Assembly (NCBI RefSeq): GCF_026686735.1
Contig: NZ_CP113432.1
Location: 3,585,001-3,649,000, forward strand
DNA length: 64,000 nucleotides
Direction of reading: 5' to 3'
Source: Pseudomonas triclosanedens
Lineage (GTDB): Bacteria > Pseudomonadota > Gammaproteobacteria > Pseudomonadales > Pseudomonadaceae
Within the stretch, counting starts at the first letter, position 1; each line of letters begins with the position of its first letter. The notes beneath the pieces were generated by a model. That model ran no database searches, was not told where the DNA came from, and saw nothing but the letters and a program-made list of their open reading frames with translations. A program made the translations under genes and the position numbers. Below are positions 26,248-36,624 of the stretch, one piece after another.

Positions 26248-26652
26248 ATGAGCACCAAAGACAAGCATCCCCTCGTAGCCCTTCGGCTGTACTTTCCGAC
26301 CGGCACCACGGCCAAGGCAACACGCTTCTGGCATCACCTCAGCGCCCCCGCACTAGCGCACCATCTTCTGAAAGTTGCGCGAAAGGCCAACATCTTGCAA
26401 GCCATGCTGCACCATGTCGTTTCGGGCTATTTGCCAGGCGAAAAGCTATCGCATAGCCACCCTGAACTAACCGACATGCGGCATCCGCAATGCTTGGAAC
26501 TGCTGGATACAGAGCAACACCTACTCGATTTCATGCAAGAGCATGCAGAGGAATTGAAGAAAGTACATGCGGTGATGTTTAAGTGCGAAATTCCGCTTGA
26601 GCACCAACACCACGCATCCACACATAGAGGCAGTAAAGGAAAGCTTCGATGA
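26248..26652 (+). CDS. DUF190-family protein, divergent copy
   Basis: A protein of 134 residues. It begins ALRLYFPTGT and continues with a helix before VSGYLPG, then CLELLDTEQHLLDFMQEHAEEL and a final VMFKCEI strand. This order of strands and helices matches the PII-like DUF190 family and its shorter neighbour at 27051-27374, though identity is low. The C-terminus is histidine-rich (EHQHHASTH). DUF190 genes often neighbour crcB. It overlaps crcB by ATGA. Its role is unknown; regulation of the channel is possible by analogy with PII-like proteins. Confidence 0.6.
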   Translation: MSTKDKHPLVALRLYFPTGTTAKATRFWHHLSAPALAHHLLKVARKANILQAMLHHVVSGYLPGEKLSHSHPELTDMRHPQCLELLDTEQHLLDFMQEHAEELKKVHAVMFKCEIPLEHQHHASTHRGSKGKLR

Positions 26653-27038
26653 ACGGGCTCTATGCCGTAATCGCAATCAGCGCGGGATCTGTCATCGGTG
26701 GCCTTACCCGCTACGGACTGAGCTTGGGGATGAACGCAATCTTCCCACCCATCCCGATGGGTACATTGGTGTGCAATCTGATCGCCGGGTATATCGTCGG
26801 CGTAGCCATAGCATTCTTTGCAGCATCACCCAACCTAGCCCCTCACTGGCGCCTTTTCATCATTACGGGCCTTGCCGGTGGCATTTCCACGTTCTCCACG
26901 TTCTCCGCCGAACTTTTGGCTCTATTGCGTGCAGGCAGCTTGAGCTTGGCTGCTGGAATGTTGGTCTTGCATTTGGGCGGTTCGCTCATTATGACAGCCT
27001 TGGGAATGACTACAGTTTCACTAACAAACCATTCGTGA
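26649..27038 (+). CDS. crcB: Fluoride channel CrcB/Fluc
   Basis: A protein of 129 residues with four membrane helices, a dual-topology dimeric fluoride channel. Family motifs are GGLTRYGL, the polar-track asparagine in GTLVCNLIAG, and GGISTFSTFSAE, which holds the central Na+ site and the phenylalanines lining the pore. It lies downstream of riboswitch 2 between two DUF190 genes. It lets fluoride leave the cytoplasm passively. Confidence 0.95.
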   Translation: MNGLYAVIAISAGSVIGGLTRYGLSLGMNAIFPPIPMGTLVCNLIAGYIVGVAIAFFAASPNLAPHWRLFIITGLAGGISTFSTFSAELLALLRAGSLSLAAGMLVLHLGGSLIMTALGMTTVSLTNHS

Positions 27039-27050
27039 ACGGAGATTGCC

Positions 27051-27374
27051 ATGCAAGGCTATCAACTGACGTTTTTCACCGGACAAGACAAGCACGTCGG
27101 CTCCAAACCCATAGGCCAATGGCTGCTGGAGTTCGCCCAGAAGCATGGGGCAATCGGAGGCACTCTTGTGGGCGCAGGCGAAGGGTTCGATCACCACGGC
27201 CGCTTCCATTCTGCCCATTTTTTTGAGTTGGCCGACCAGCCCTTGGCCGTTACCGTTTCCGTAGCCGAGGCCAACTATCAGCCACTAATGGATGCCTTGG
27301 CTCAGGAAGATATCAATCTGGCCTACGTCATGGTGCCTGTCGAATTTGGCCGAGTAGGCAAACAGGCTGTCTGA
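27051..27374 (+). CDS. DUF190-family protein
   Basis: A protein of 107 residues with a GGAG site before the ATG. Typical family features are YQLTFFTGQDKHVGSKP, a helix LLEFAQKHGAIGGTLVGAGEGFDHHG, then LAVTVSVAEA and a terminal VEF strand (ferredoxin-like PII fold). It lies 12 bp after crcB. Such proteins are regular crcB neighbours but their function is not established. Confidence 0.82.
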   Translation: MQGYQLTFFTGQDKHVGSKPIGQWLLEFAQKHGAIGGTLVGAGEGFDHHGRFHSAHFFELADQPLAVTVSVAEANYQPLMDALAQEDINLAYVMVPVEFGRVGKQAV

Positions 27375-27398
27375 CCAAGATTTACCTAAAGGGGTTCT

Positions 27399-28016
27399 AT
27401 GACAACAAAACTCATCCTGACCCGGCACGGCCATGTGGACTGGATCGCGCCCGAGCGGTTTCGGGGCCGTGCCGACCTAGCGCTATCCAATCTTGGTGAA
27501 CGGCAGGCCAAGATGCTTAGCGAGCGCATCGCTAGCAGTTGGAAGCCGGACATGATCTACACAAGCCCGCTGTCGCGCTGCGTGCATACCGGCGCGGCGA
27601 TCTCTCAGGCCACGGGCGCTAGGGCGGAGCCGCTTGCCGACCTCATGGACACGGACTACGGCCAGTGGCAGGGACTCACACACGAGGAAGTGCGCTCTCG
27701 CTGGCCGTCCGAGTTCCATGACTGGTTTCACACACCCGAGCTGGCTGCGATTCCCAACGGGGAGACTCTGGCGGCCGTTTTAGTGCGCAGCGTTCATGTT
27801 CTCCAGTTTGTACTCAAGAAGCACGCAGACCAGACCATCGTACTGGTAGGGCATGACAGCACGAACCGAGTGATCCTAATGCATGCCCTCGGCCTGTCAC
27901 TGTCGCGCTATTGGCGCATCAAGCAAGAGCCATGCTGCATCAACGAGATCGCCATTGACGATGGGGTTTTCACGATCCACCGGATCAATGAGACACATCA
28001 CCTAGTGGGGGCGTGA
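27399..28016 (+). CDS. Histidine phosphatase superfamily protein
   Basis: A protein of 205 residues with the phosphohistidine motif TRHGHVDW at the N-terminus, a conserved arginine in SPLSRCVHT and the second catalytic histidine in VLVGHDSTNR. It resembles GpmB/CobC-like broad phosphatases rather than the cofactor-dependent mutase at 30616-31338. AAAGGGG precedes the ATG. By its place in the crcB operon it may supply a phosphatase activity affected by fluoride; the substrate is unknown. Confidence 0.82.
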   Translation: MTTKLILTRHGHVDWIAPERFRGRADLALSNLGERQAKMLSERIASSWKPDMIYTSPLSRCVHTGAAISQATGARAEPLADLMDTDYGQWQGLTHEEVRSRWPSEFHDWFHTPELAAIPNGETLAAVLVRSVHVLQFVLKKHADQTIVLVGHDSTNRVILMHALGLSLSRYWRIKQEPCCINEIAIDDGVFTIHRINETHHLVGA

Positions 28017-28153
28017 ACCTCTACGTCCTCTAGCGCAGTCAAGTGCAATGTGCATTGGGTTGTGTCTGTGTCATTCAAGGCTGGAGGAATGAAAGCGCAG
28101 GGCCTCGAACGAATGCCGGTGGCAACGCCGGTCAGTCCATAGGGAACGAACGC

Positions 28154-30472
28154 ATGGAAAAAGAAGAACAGATGGATGCAGGTCTCACTGAAGAACAGGT
28201 TCATGCCGCCCGAGAAGAGTATGGCTACAACGAAATCGCGACGAAACGTCCGAGCTTGGTTCGTAGCATTCTTGGCCGCTTGTGGGGACCTATTCCCTGG
28301 CTCCTAGAGTTTGCACTGGCAATGGAGCTGGTCATTGGCAAGGTTCGCGAACCGGTCATGATCGCCTTGTGGCTGGTGTTCAGCGCCGTCGTAGGTGCCG
28401 TGCAGGAGCGGCGCTCGCAGCGCGTGCTGGATCTGCTGCGCAGCCGCCTGAGCGTCAACGCCAGCGCACGCCGAAACGGCGAGTGGCGCACCATCCCCGC
28501 ACGGGAATTGGTGCCAGGGGACCTGATCCACCTCGGGCCCGGCGATCTGGTGGCCGCCGACGCCAGTGTCTCGAATGGAGCAGTAGAGGTCGATCAAGCG
28601 GCCTTGACGGGTGAGTCCGCTACCGTAACCCGCACCACAGGCGAAACTCTTTATTCAGCCTCAACCGTCAAAAGCGGCCAGGCCACCGCTCGGGTTACCG
28701 CGACCGGCACCGCCAGCTTCTTCGGACGCACAGCCGAGTTGGTGCAGTCGAAGACCGCCGGTGGGCACCTGGATCGGCTGCTGTATGCGGTCGTGCGCCA
28801 TCTGGTTGCAATCGACGCAGTGCTAGCCGTGGCGCTGCTGGCCTTTGCGCTGTGGCGCGGAATCGACTTGCTCACGCTCGTTCCGTTCTTGCTGGTGCTG
28901 ATCATCGCCACCGTCCCAGTGACGATGCCAGCCGCGTTCACCGTGGCCAACGCCGTTGAGGCACGGCTGCTGGCACGGCGCGGCGTACTCGTCACTGGCC
29001 TGTCCGCCGTTCAAGAAGCGGCGACGATGGATGTGCTGTGCATCGACAAGACCGGCACGCTGACCCAAAACCGGCAGGTCGTGACAGCAGTCATCCCTTT
29101 GCCCGAGCAAAGCGGACAGAACGAGGCCGATGTGCTGGCGCTGGCCGCCGCCACATGCAACCAAGCCTCGCAAGGGTCCGTCGAAAAGGCCATCTGGGAA
29201 GCCGCGCGCCAACAGCAGGCAGCTCCACTGGAATGTCTGCAGGCCACACCCTTTGAACCTGCCACCAAACATTCGGAAGCCTTGGTTCGGCACGGAGATC
29301 AAACCCTTCGTGTGGTGTTCGGCTCCCCTGCTGTGGTGCAAAACATGGCGGTGGCCTTCAAGGGGTTGACGCAACTGGTTGACGCCTTGGCATCCACCGG
29401 CGCACGTGTCATGGCGGTTGCGGCAGGCACATCCGACACGCTCACCATTCGCGGGCTGATCGCGATGGCTGACACGCTGCGCGATGACGCTCCAGCACTG
29501 GTGAAATCACTGCGTGCGCTCGGGGTGCGCGTTTTGATGGTCAGCGGCGACATGGAAGCGACGGCACGCACCATTGCACGGAAGGTCGGATTAGGCGAGC
29601 GCTTTGCCAGTTCCGTCCCGGACGCGGGCGATCCGCTCGACTACGACGGATTCGCACACTGTTTCCCGCAAGACAAGTTCCGCCTCATCCAGTCACTCCA
29701 ACGCACCGGCCACGTCGTGGGTATGACGGGCGATGGCGTCAACGACGCACCGGCTCTCAAGCAAGCGGAAGTGGGCATCGCCGTGAGCGATGCCACCGAT
29801 GTGGCCAAGGCGTGCGCGCAGGTGGTTCTGACGCATCCGGGCCTGCAGGACCTGGTGGCCGTCATCGAAAGCGGCCGGCGCGTCTATCGACGGATGCTCA
29901 CGTGGACGATCACAAAGATCGCCAGGACGATCGAACTGGCGGCCCTGCTCGCCATCGGCTACATCGCGACGGGCTTCTTTGCGACGTCCTTGCCACTGAT
30001 AGCGCTGCTGGTGGTGCTGAACGATGTCGTCACGATTACGCTCGCGACGGATCGTGCGTGGGTTTCGCCCGAGCCGGAGAAATGGAGCATCAGGCAAATT
30101 GGGCGCCTGGCGGCTATTTTTGCTATCGGCTGGGTTGTACTGGGTTTTGTGCTGCTATGGGTTACCAAGGATGTGCTGGCACTACCAGTCCCGGAAATCC
30201 AGATGGCGATCTTCGTCTTCCTGATCTATTCGGCGCAAACAACCATTTACCTCACGCGTGTGCGTGACCGCTGCTGGTCTTTCCGTCCCAGCCTTTATGT
30301 TGCACTTGCGACGGGGGGAAATGCAGTGATTGCCACCGTGGTCGCTGCGTTCGGCCTGATCGGCGCTGCACTTTCGCCAGCCGTCATTGCCGGCATCTTC
30401 GTTGCCGTATGTGCCGCGACATTGCTTTTCGATGAAATCAAAGTCCGGTATCTGAATGGAATGAATGGATAA
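28154..30472 (+). CDS. P-type H+-ATPase (plasma-membrane proton-efflux, P3A type)
   Basis: A protein of 772 residues. The ATG at 28154 follows AGGGAA; the frame is open upstream to 28043. It has the TGES motif (LTGESATVTR), the phosphorylated aspartate D298 in CIDKTGTLT, and the hinge MTGDGVNDAPALKQA. Membrane helices flank these. No cysteine metal-binding domain is present, and the N-terminal and M4 region (LIIATVPVTMPAAF) fit the P3A proton pumps. It probably closes the riboswitch 2 operon, about 140 bp after the phosphatase. Pumped protons would sustain the gradient used by the fluoride/proton antiporter. Confidence 0.87.
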   Translation: MEKEEQMDAGLTEEQVHAAREEYGYNEIATKRPSLVRSILGRLWGPIPWLLEFALAMELVIGKVREPVMIALWLVFSAVVGAVQERRSQRVLDLLRSRLSVNASARRNGEWRTIPARELVPGDLIHLGPGDLVAADASVSNGAVEVDQAALTGESATVTRTTGETLYSASTVKSGQATARVTATGTASFFGRTAELVQSKTAGGHLDRLLYAVVRHLVAIDAVLAVALLAFALWRGIDLLTLVPFLLVLIIATVPVTMPAAFTVANAVEARLLARRGVLVTGLSAVQEAATMDVLCIDKTGTLTQNRQVVTAVIPLPEQSGQNEADVLALAAATCNQASQGSVEKAIWEAARQQQAAPLECLQATPFEPATKHSEALVRHGDQTLRVVFGSPAVVQNMAVAFKGLTQLVDALASTGARVMAVAAGTSDTLTIRGLIAMADTLRDDAPALVKSLRALGVRVLMVSGDMEATARTIARKVGLGERFASSVPDAGDPLDYDGFAHCFPQDKFRLIQSLQRTGHVVGMTGDGVNDAPALKQAEVGIAVSDATDVAKACAQVVLTHPGLQDLVAVIESGRRVYRRMLTWTITKIARTIELAALLAIGYIATGFFATSLPLIALLVVLNDVVTITLATDRAWVSPEPEKWSIRQIGRLAAIFAIGWVVLGFVLLWVTKDVLALPVPEIQMAIFVFLIYSAQTTIYLTRVRDRCWSFRPSLYVALATGGNAVIATVVAAFGLIGAALSPAVIAGIFVAVCAATLLFDEIKVRYLNGMNG

Positions 30473-30615
30473 CAGCACCCAAATTCCTCCCTGGCGAGCC
30501 TGGTCGCCGGCAGGTGCGGTCGATTCACTGGACTTTTGGGTCGCAGATTGAAAGAAACCACGCAACCCAACGCCGGCTGGTGCAGCATGGATTGGCGTCA
30601 ACTGGCCATCCAGCC

Positions 30616-31338
30616 TCAAAGGATTTCGGAGGGTGTTCGACTCCCGGCATCGAACACCCTCTTGGATTTTGGTGCTAGCGTTTCATCGAAGCCATAAATA
30701 ATCGGTGTGCCATTGGCTATTTCCACCTGAGAAAGTTTATCGTCATCGAGCTTCTCTACGAGACCAATCAACGCCCTCAAAGCGTTACCATGACCGACCA
30801 GCAGCACGCTGCGCCCTTGGCACAGAAGCGGTACTAGCTCTTCAACCCATACTTCACGCACCCGCTCCATGGTCTGCCGTAGGGACTCCCCCTGAAAAGC
30901 ACGACCGACTGGGCATCCACGATAGCGCTCATCAAGAGCCACTAAGCTCTTCACACGATCGCCAACAGGTGGTGGCACGATATCAATGGAGCGTCGCCAC
31001 TGCATAACTCGGGCTGCTCCAAATTCACACTCAGCGTCTCGCCGACTCAGCCCAGTGAGGCCGCCATAGTGGCGCTCATTGAGGCGCCAATCCAGCTTCT
31101 GGGGAATCCAGAACCGTTCCATTTCATCAAGTGCTATCCACAACGAGTACACACAGCGCTTTAGCACTGAGGCAAACGCGATATCCACCTCTATACCAGC
31201 CTCGCGCATCGCGCATGCAGCTTCACGCATCTGCGTGCGCCCGAGGCTAGTCAGATCCACATCCACCCAGCCGGTAAAGCGTTGTTCGCGATTCCACTCG
31301 GATTCGCCGTGGCGCAGCAGTATCAGATAGCCCGTCAT
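30616..31338 (-). CDS. gpmA: 2,3-bisphosphoglycerate-dependent phosphoglycerate mutase
   Basis: A protein of 240 residues converting 3- to 2-phosphoglycerate in glycolysis, the step before enolase. The catalytic motif LLRHGESEWN is followed by FTGWVDVDLT, the RHYGGLTG-like segment (ERHYGGLTGLS), GESLRQTMERV and LVGHGNALRALIG. It is divergent from the riboswitch 3 operon that carries enolase and convergent with the proton ATPase gene. A second copy in a fluoride island suggests help for the glycolytic step blocked by fluoride. Confidence 0.92.
   Translation of the reverse strand: MTGYLILLRHGESEWNREQRFTGWVDVDLTSLGRTQMREAACAMREAGIEVDIAFASVLKRCVYSLWIALDEMERFWIPQKLDWRLNERHYGGLTGLSRRDAECEFGAARVMQWRRSIDIVPPPVGDRVKSLVALDERYRGCPVGRAFQGESLRQTMERVREVWVEELVPLLCQGRSVLLVGHGNALRALIGLVEKLDDDKLSQVEIANGTPIIYGFDETLAPKSKRVFDAGSRTPSEIL
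30630..30660. repeat. 11-bp perfect inverted repeat at the 3' end of gpmA
   Basis: AGGGTGTTCGA (30630-30640) and TCGAACACCCT (30650-30660) are separated by 9 bp. They lie inside the last codons of gpmA and about 160 bp after the proton ATPase stop. No T-run follows on either strand, so a terminator function for the convergent genes is possible but weakly supported. Confidence 0.4.
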
Positions 31339-31674
31339 ATGTTGAACCGTGAAGCACTGCCGCGGCCCACGAAAAGCGTGTTGAAGGTAAGGATGATCAA
31401 GGCCATGGCATGCTCCTCGCGATCAATAGTCTTTCGTGAGTCTCGAAGGCTTTTCGCGCGTAGTTATCCAAGAGGAACCCACAATTATCCGCTTCTTCGC
31501 GAATTCCGCCGGCCCTTGTACATGAGCAACAGCCAACCTTCCACGCTCATCCGAACACCAAATATGAAACGACCGTAACATTGTACGACATGAAATTCGA
31601 TCGACAGAAGTCAATCGCCGTGAAGCACTGGAATTGGGGCCACCAACGACTGGAACTTGTGTATAGTTGACACA
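31339..31674. other. Divergent promoter region between gpmA and the eriC riboswitch
   Basis: About 335 bp in which no gene is seen on either strand. It must hold the gpmA promoter and, near its right end, a TATAGT -10 box at 31662-31667 for the riboswitch 3 transcript. No repeat or known operator is recognised. Confidence 0.5.
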
Positions 31675-31770
31675 GGAGATGGTGTTCCTCCTCTTTTGAA
31701 GAAACCGCAGCCGAAGATGCGCTGCTGATGACGCCTACAGAACCTGACCTTCGTTGGGGGCTGTAGGCGT
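31675..31770 (+). promoter_or_regulatory. Fluoride riboswitch 3 (crcB motif) with alternative hairpin
   Basis: The aptamer is 31675-31740: GGAGATGGTGTTCCTCC, AAACC linker, stem GCAGC/GCTGC, then TGATGACGCCTACAG. GGTGT pairs with ACGCC using one G-U. The same alternative pairing as in riboswitch 2 is present over 10 bp: ACGCCTACAG (31731-31740) with CTGTAGGCGT (31761-31770). No U-run follows, so control may act on translation or through Rho. It heads the eriC-enolase operon. Confidence 0.92.
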
Positions 31771-31790
31771 TCGCGTTTACGTCCTTGGCA

Positions 31791-31826
31791 TTGGTCAGCC
31801 CGATTGTTTCGAGCACATGACCAAGG
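31791..31826 (+). promoter_or_regulatory. Hairpin covering the eriC ribosome site
   Basis: TTGGTCA (31791-31797) pairs with TGACCAA (31818-31824). The second arm runs into AAGG (31823-31826), the only ribosome-site-like sequence before the ATG at 31831. A competing pairing of CCTTGG with CCAAGG is also possible. This suggests translational control downstream of the riboswitch; it is inferred from base pairing only. Confidence 0.5.
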
Positions 31827-31830
31827 TCCA

Positions 31831-34508
<2,678 letters not shown>

Positions 34509-34619
34509 GTGAGCAATAAACACATGCCAATGCACATACTTTCATCAATGGTCAGCCTTGTATGACTGGCCTAAAGCTGCTCCGCAAGCAAAAGAGTGGA
34601 TTATTAGTTCGAGGTCTTT

Positions 34620-35510
34620 ATGGAATTGAGACATCTCCGCTACTTTGTCATCCTGGCTGAAGAGCTGCATTTCACACGAGCTGCCGAGCGCTTACACATC
34701 GAACAGCCCCCACTGTCCCGAGCCATTAAAGAGCTTGAGGATGAACTGGGGGCTGTTCTCTTTGATCGAGATCGTCGGGGAACCCAACTGACTTCGGCCG
34801 GAGTAGCATTCCTACAGGATGTGCGACGAGTATTCGCTGCCTTGGAACAGGCTCGGGAAAACGTCAAGGCCATCGCAGCGGGTTTACAAGGCAGTCTGCG
34901 TATCGCGATATCTGATGGCACTGTTGACCAGCGCCTGTCTGCATTTCTCGCCCACTGCCGCGAAGAAGAGCCCGACATTGAAATACGGCTGACAGAAGTT
35001 CCTCTAGCTGAACAGTTGCGCGGACTGCGGTCGGGCGACTTCACGATCGGATTTGCCCATACCGCGGAGGTTGGCGAGGAAATCATCGCGGAGCCGATAT
35101 GGCATGACCCACTGATCTTGGCAGTGCCCGCTCGGCATCCATTGCTTGCTCACAAGGAAGTACCGCTTTCAGAACTCGTCTCGTATCCGCTCGTGTTATG
35201 CGACCCGCAGGTATGCGAGGGTTACTGCCGCGAGTTGACACGGCTGCTGCGGCCGTTGGAGCGAGAGCCCAATGTCGTCGAGCACGCATCCTCGTTGGAC
35301 ATGATGCTGACCTTGGTCGGGGCTGGATACGGCTTGGGTTTCACCACGGTCGCAAGGCTTGCGGTCAGCCAACGTGCAGACGTGATTGCCCGTCCATTGG
35401 CCGTGGATTCGGCCGTGATAACAACCTACCTGCTTCGACTTCGCAGTGACACTTTATGCCCTGCATTGGAGCGATTCATAATTCGCTTGCGTTCGCAGAG
35501 GGACGGATAG
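34620..35510 (+). CDS. LysR-family transcriptional regulator
   Basis: A protein of 296 residues with an N-terminal winged helix-turn-helix (MELRHLRYFVILAEELHFTRAAERLHIEQ region) and a C-terminal substrate-binding domain. It resembles the CatR/BenM/ClcR subgroup. GAGG precedes the ATG. It lies 110 bp after enolase in the same direction; no divergent catabolic operon, the usual target, is beside it. The target is unknown. Confidence 0.88.
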   Translation: MELRHLRYFVILAEELHFTRAAERLHIEQPPLSRAIKELEDELGAVLFDRDRRGTQLTSAGVAFLQDVRRVFAALEQARENVKAIAAGLQGSLRIAISDGTVDQRLSAFLAHCREEEPDIEIRLTEVPLAEQLRGLRSGDFTIGFAHTAEVGEEIIAEPIWHDPLILAVPARHPLLAHKEVPLSELVSYPLVLCDPQVCEGYCRELTRLLRPLEREPNVVEHASSLDMMLTLVGAGYGLGFTTVARLAVSQRADVIARPLAVDSAVITTYLLRLRSDTLCPALERFIIRLRSQRDG

Positions 35511-35531
35511 AGGTCTGTTTCCGGCGCGGCA

Positions 35532-35828
35532 TCAGCCTACATCGGCATCGGCATGAAGATTGCGTTCCGTTGCAGCCATCAGTTCGGTGCCGCTCATTCT
35601 GAGCGCCGCGGCAATTTTCAGGATTACGGCCAGCGAGGGCAAATGCTCCCCTCGCTCGATCTTGCCCATGTGCGAACGCTCGATTCCGGCCAGTGCAGCT
35701 AGTTCCTCCTGTGCAATACCCTGATCCATACGAAACGCGCGCACAGCTTTGCCGAAGGCCTGGGCTGGCTCGGCTTCATATCTGGTTGTGCCGGGGGGAC
35801 GGCCTCGTTGAACAGTACGCTTCTGCAT
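35532..35828 (-). CDS. XRE-type helix-turn-helix regulator
   Basis: A protein of 98 residues from the ATG at 35828 (MQKRTVQRGRPP). A basic N-terminus with an RGRP motif is followed by a Cro/C1 helix-turn-helix (AQEELAALAGIERSHMGKIERGEHLPS). It is divergent from the LysR-type effector domain gene, and a palindromic operator lies between them. It is probably an ICE regulator. Confidence 0.8.
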   Translation of the reverse strand: MQKRTVQRGRPPGTTRYEAEPAQAFGKAVRAFRMDQGIAQEELAALAGIERSHMGKIERGEHLPSLAVILKIAAALRMSGTELMAATERNLHADADVG

Positions 35829-35855
35829 TAGCAGAAGCGTCGAGCAGTCACTAGA

Positions 35856-35877
35856 ATTTAACCACGTTAAATTTAAC
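35856..35877. promoter_or_regulatory. Palindromic operator between the XRE gene and the LysR-domain gene
   Basis: ATTTAAC-CAC-GTTAAAT (35856-35872) is a perfect 7-bp inverted repeat. A third half-site ATTTAAC overlaps at 35871-35877. It lies 28 bp upstream of the XRE start and 56 bp before the divergent gene, as expected for an autoregulatory site. Confidence 0.6.
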
Positions 35878-35932
35878 TCATGGGTATCATGTCGGACTGG
35901 TTTTTTGATCAATTCTTTTCTTGGGGGCTCTT

Positions 35933-36574
35933 ATGCACGATGCCACCAGTCCGCCCCCCCGTCTTAGGCTTGCGGTAGCACCGGGCGTACCGTCATCACA
36001 ACTGTCGGCGCTTCTCGTGCGGCAACGCGCAGAGGAGCCAGACGTCACCCTCACGTTTTTCGAGGTTGCAGGGGACGTCCTGCTTGAGGGGCTTCTTGAA
36101 GGCCGCTACGACGTCGGAATATCGCTTCAGGGGCATAGCGCCCCGGCTCTCAAAACACAGCCCTTGTGGACGGAGACCATGGCCGTTGCCATGCCACCAC
36201 GGTTCCGCTTGTTCGACCAGGCGAAGCTGACCCTCGCCGATCTCCAAGACTATCCGGTCTATCGCTGGCAGGCAGAAGCCTGCTCGCTGCTCGATGAGAG
36301 ACTCGCCTCCCTCATGCCGGCGGATCAGGAGAACATCCAGCGGGTGACTTCTTTCGAGATGCTGGCACTATGGGTTGCGGCCGGCTACGGCGTCGGCGTA
36401 TCTGCGCGATCGCGTATCGAGCGTGCCCATGAATGGGGAATCACCGCGCGACCGCTCGCCGACGGCCCCTATGAAATCGTGACCTACCTGCAGCGGCCCC
36501 ACGCACAAGCCGAATCCGTTGCGGAGCGGTTCGAGCGCAGAGCGATGCAAGTCACCGGGACTGGCGCTAAGTGA
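35933..36574 (+). CDS. Stand-alone LysR substrate-binding-domain protein
   Basis: A protein of 213 residues containing only the effector-binding half of a LysR regulator (PRLRLAVAPGVPSSQLSALLVR onwards, with LLEGRYDVGISLQG and VAAGYGVGVSARSRIE). No helix-turn-helix is present. The ATG at 35933 follows GGGGG. The divergent XRE gene supplies a separate DNA-binding domain, so the two could act as a split regulator. Alternatively it is a truncated regulator. Confidence 0.75.
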   Translation: MHDATSPPPRLRLAVAPGVPSSQLSALLVRQRAEEPDVTLTFFEVAGDVLLEGLLEGRYDVGISLQGHSAPALKTQPLWTETMAVAMPPRFRLFDQAKLTLADLQDYPVYRWQAEACSLLDERLASLMPADQENIQRVTSFEMLALWVAAGYGVGVSARSRIERAHEWGITARPLADGPYEIVTYLQRPHAQAESVAERFERRAMQVTGTGAK

Positions 36575-36582
36575 TAGCGCCT

Positions 36583-36612
36583 CTAAGGCCGGGGCCATGA
36601 CCCCGGCCTTAG
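36583..36612. terminator. Bidirectional hairpin between convergent genes
   Basis: A perfect 12-bp inverted repeat CTAAGGCCGGGG/CCCCGGCCTTAG with a 6-base loop lies between the LysR-domain gene and the end of the integrase gene. There is no T-run, so intrinsic termination may be weak. Confidence 0.6.
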
Positions 36613-36624
36613 GTCGAAGTGGGG

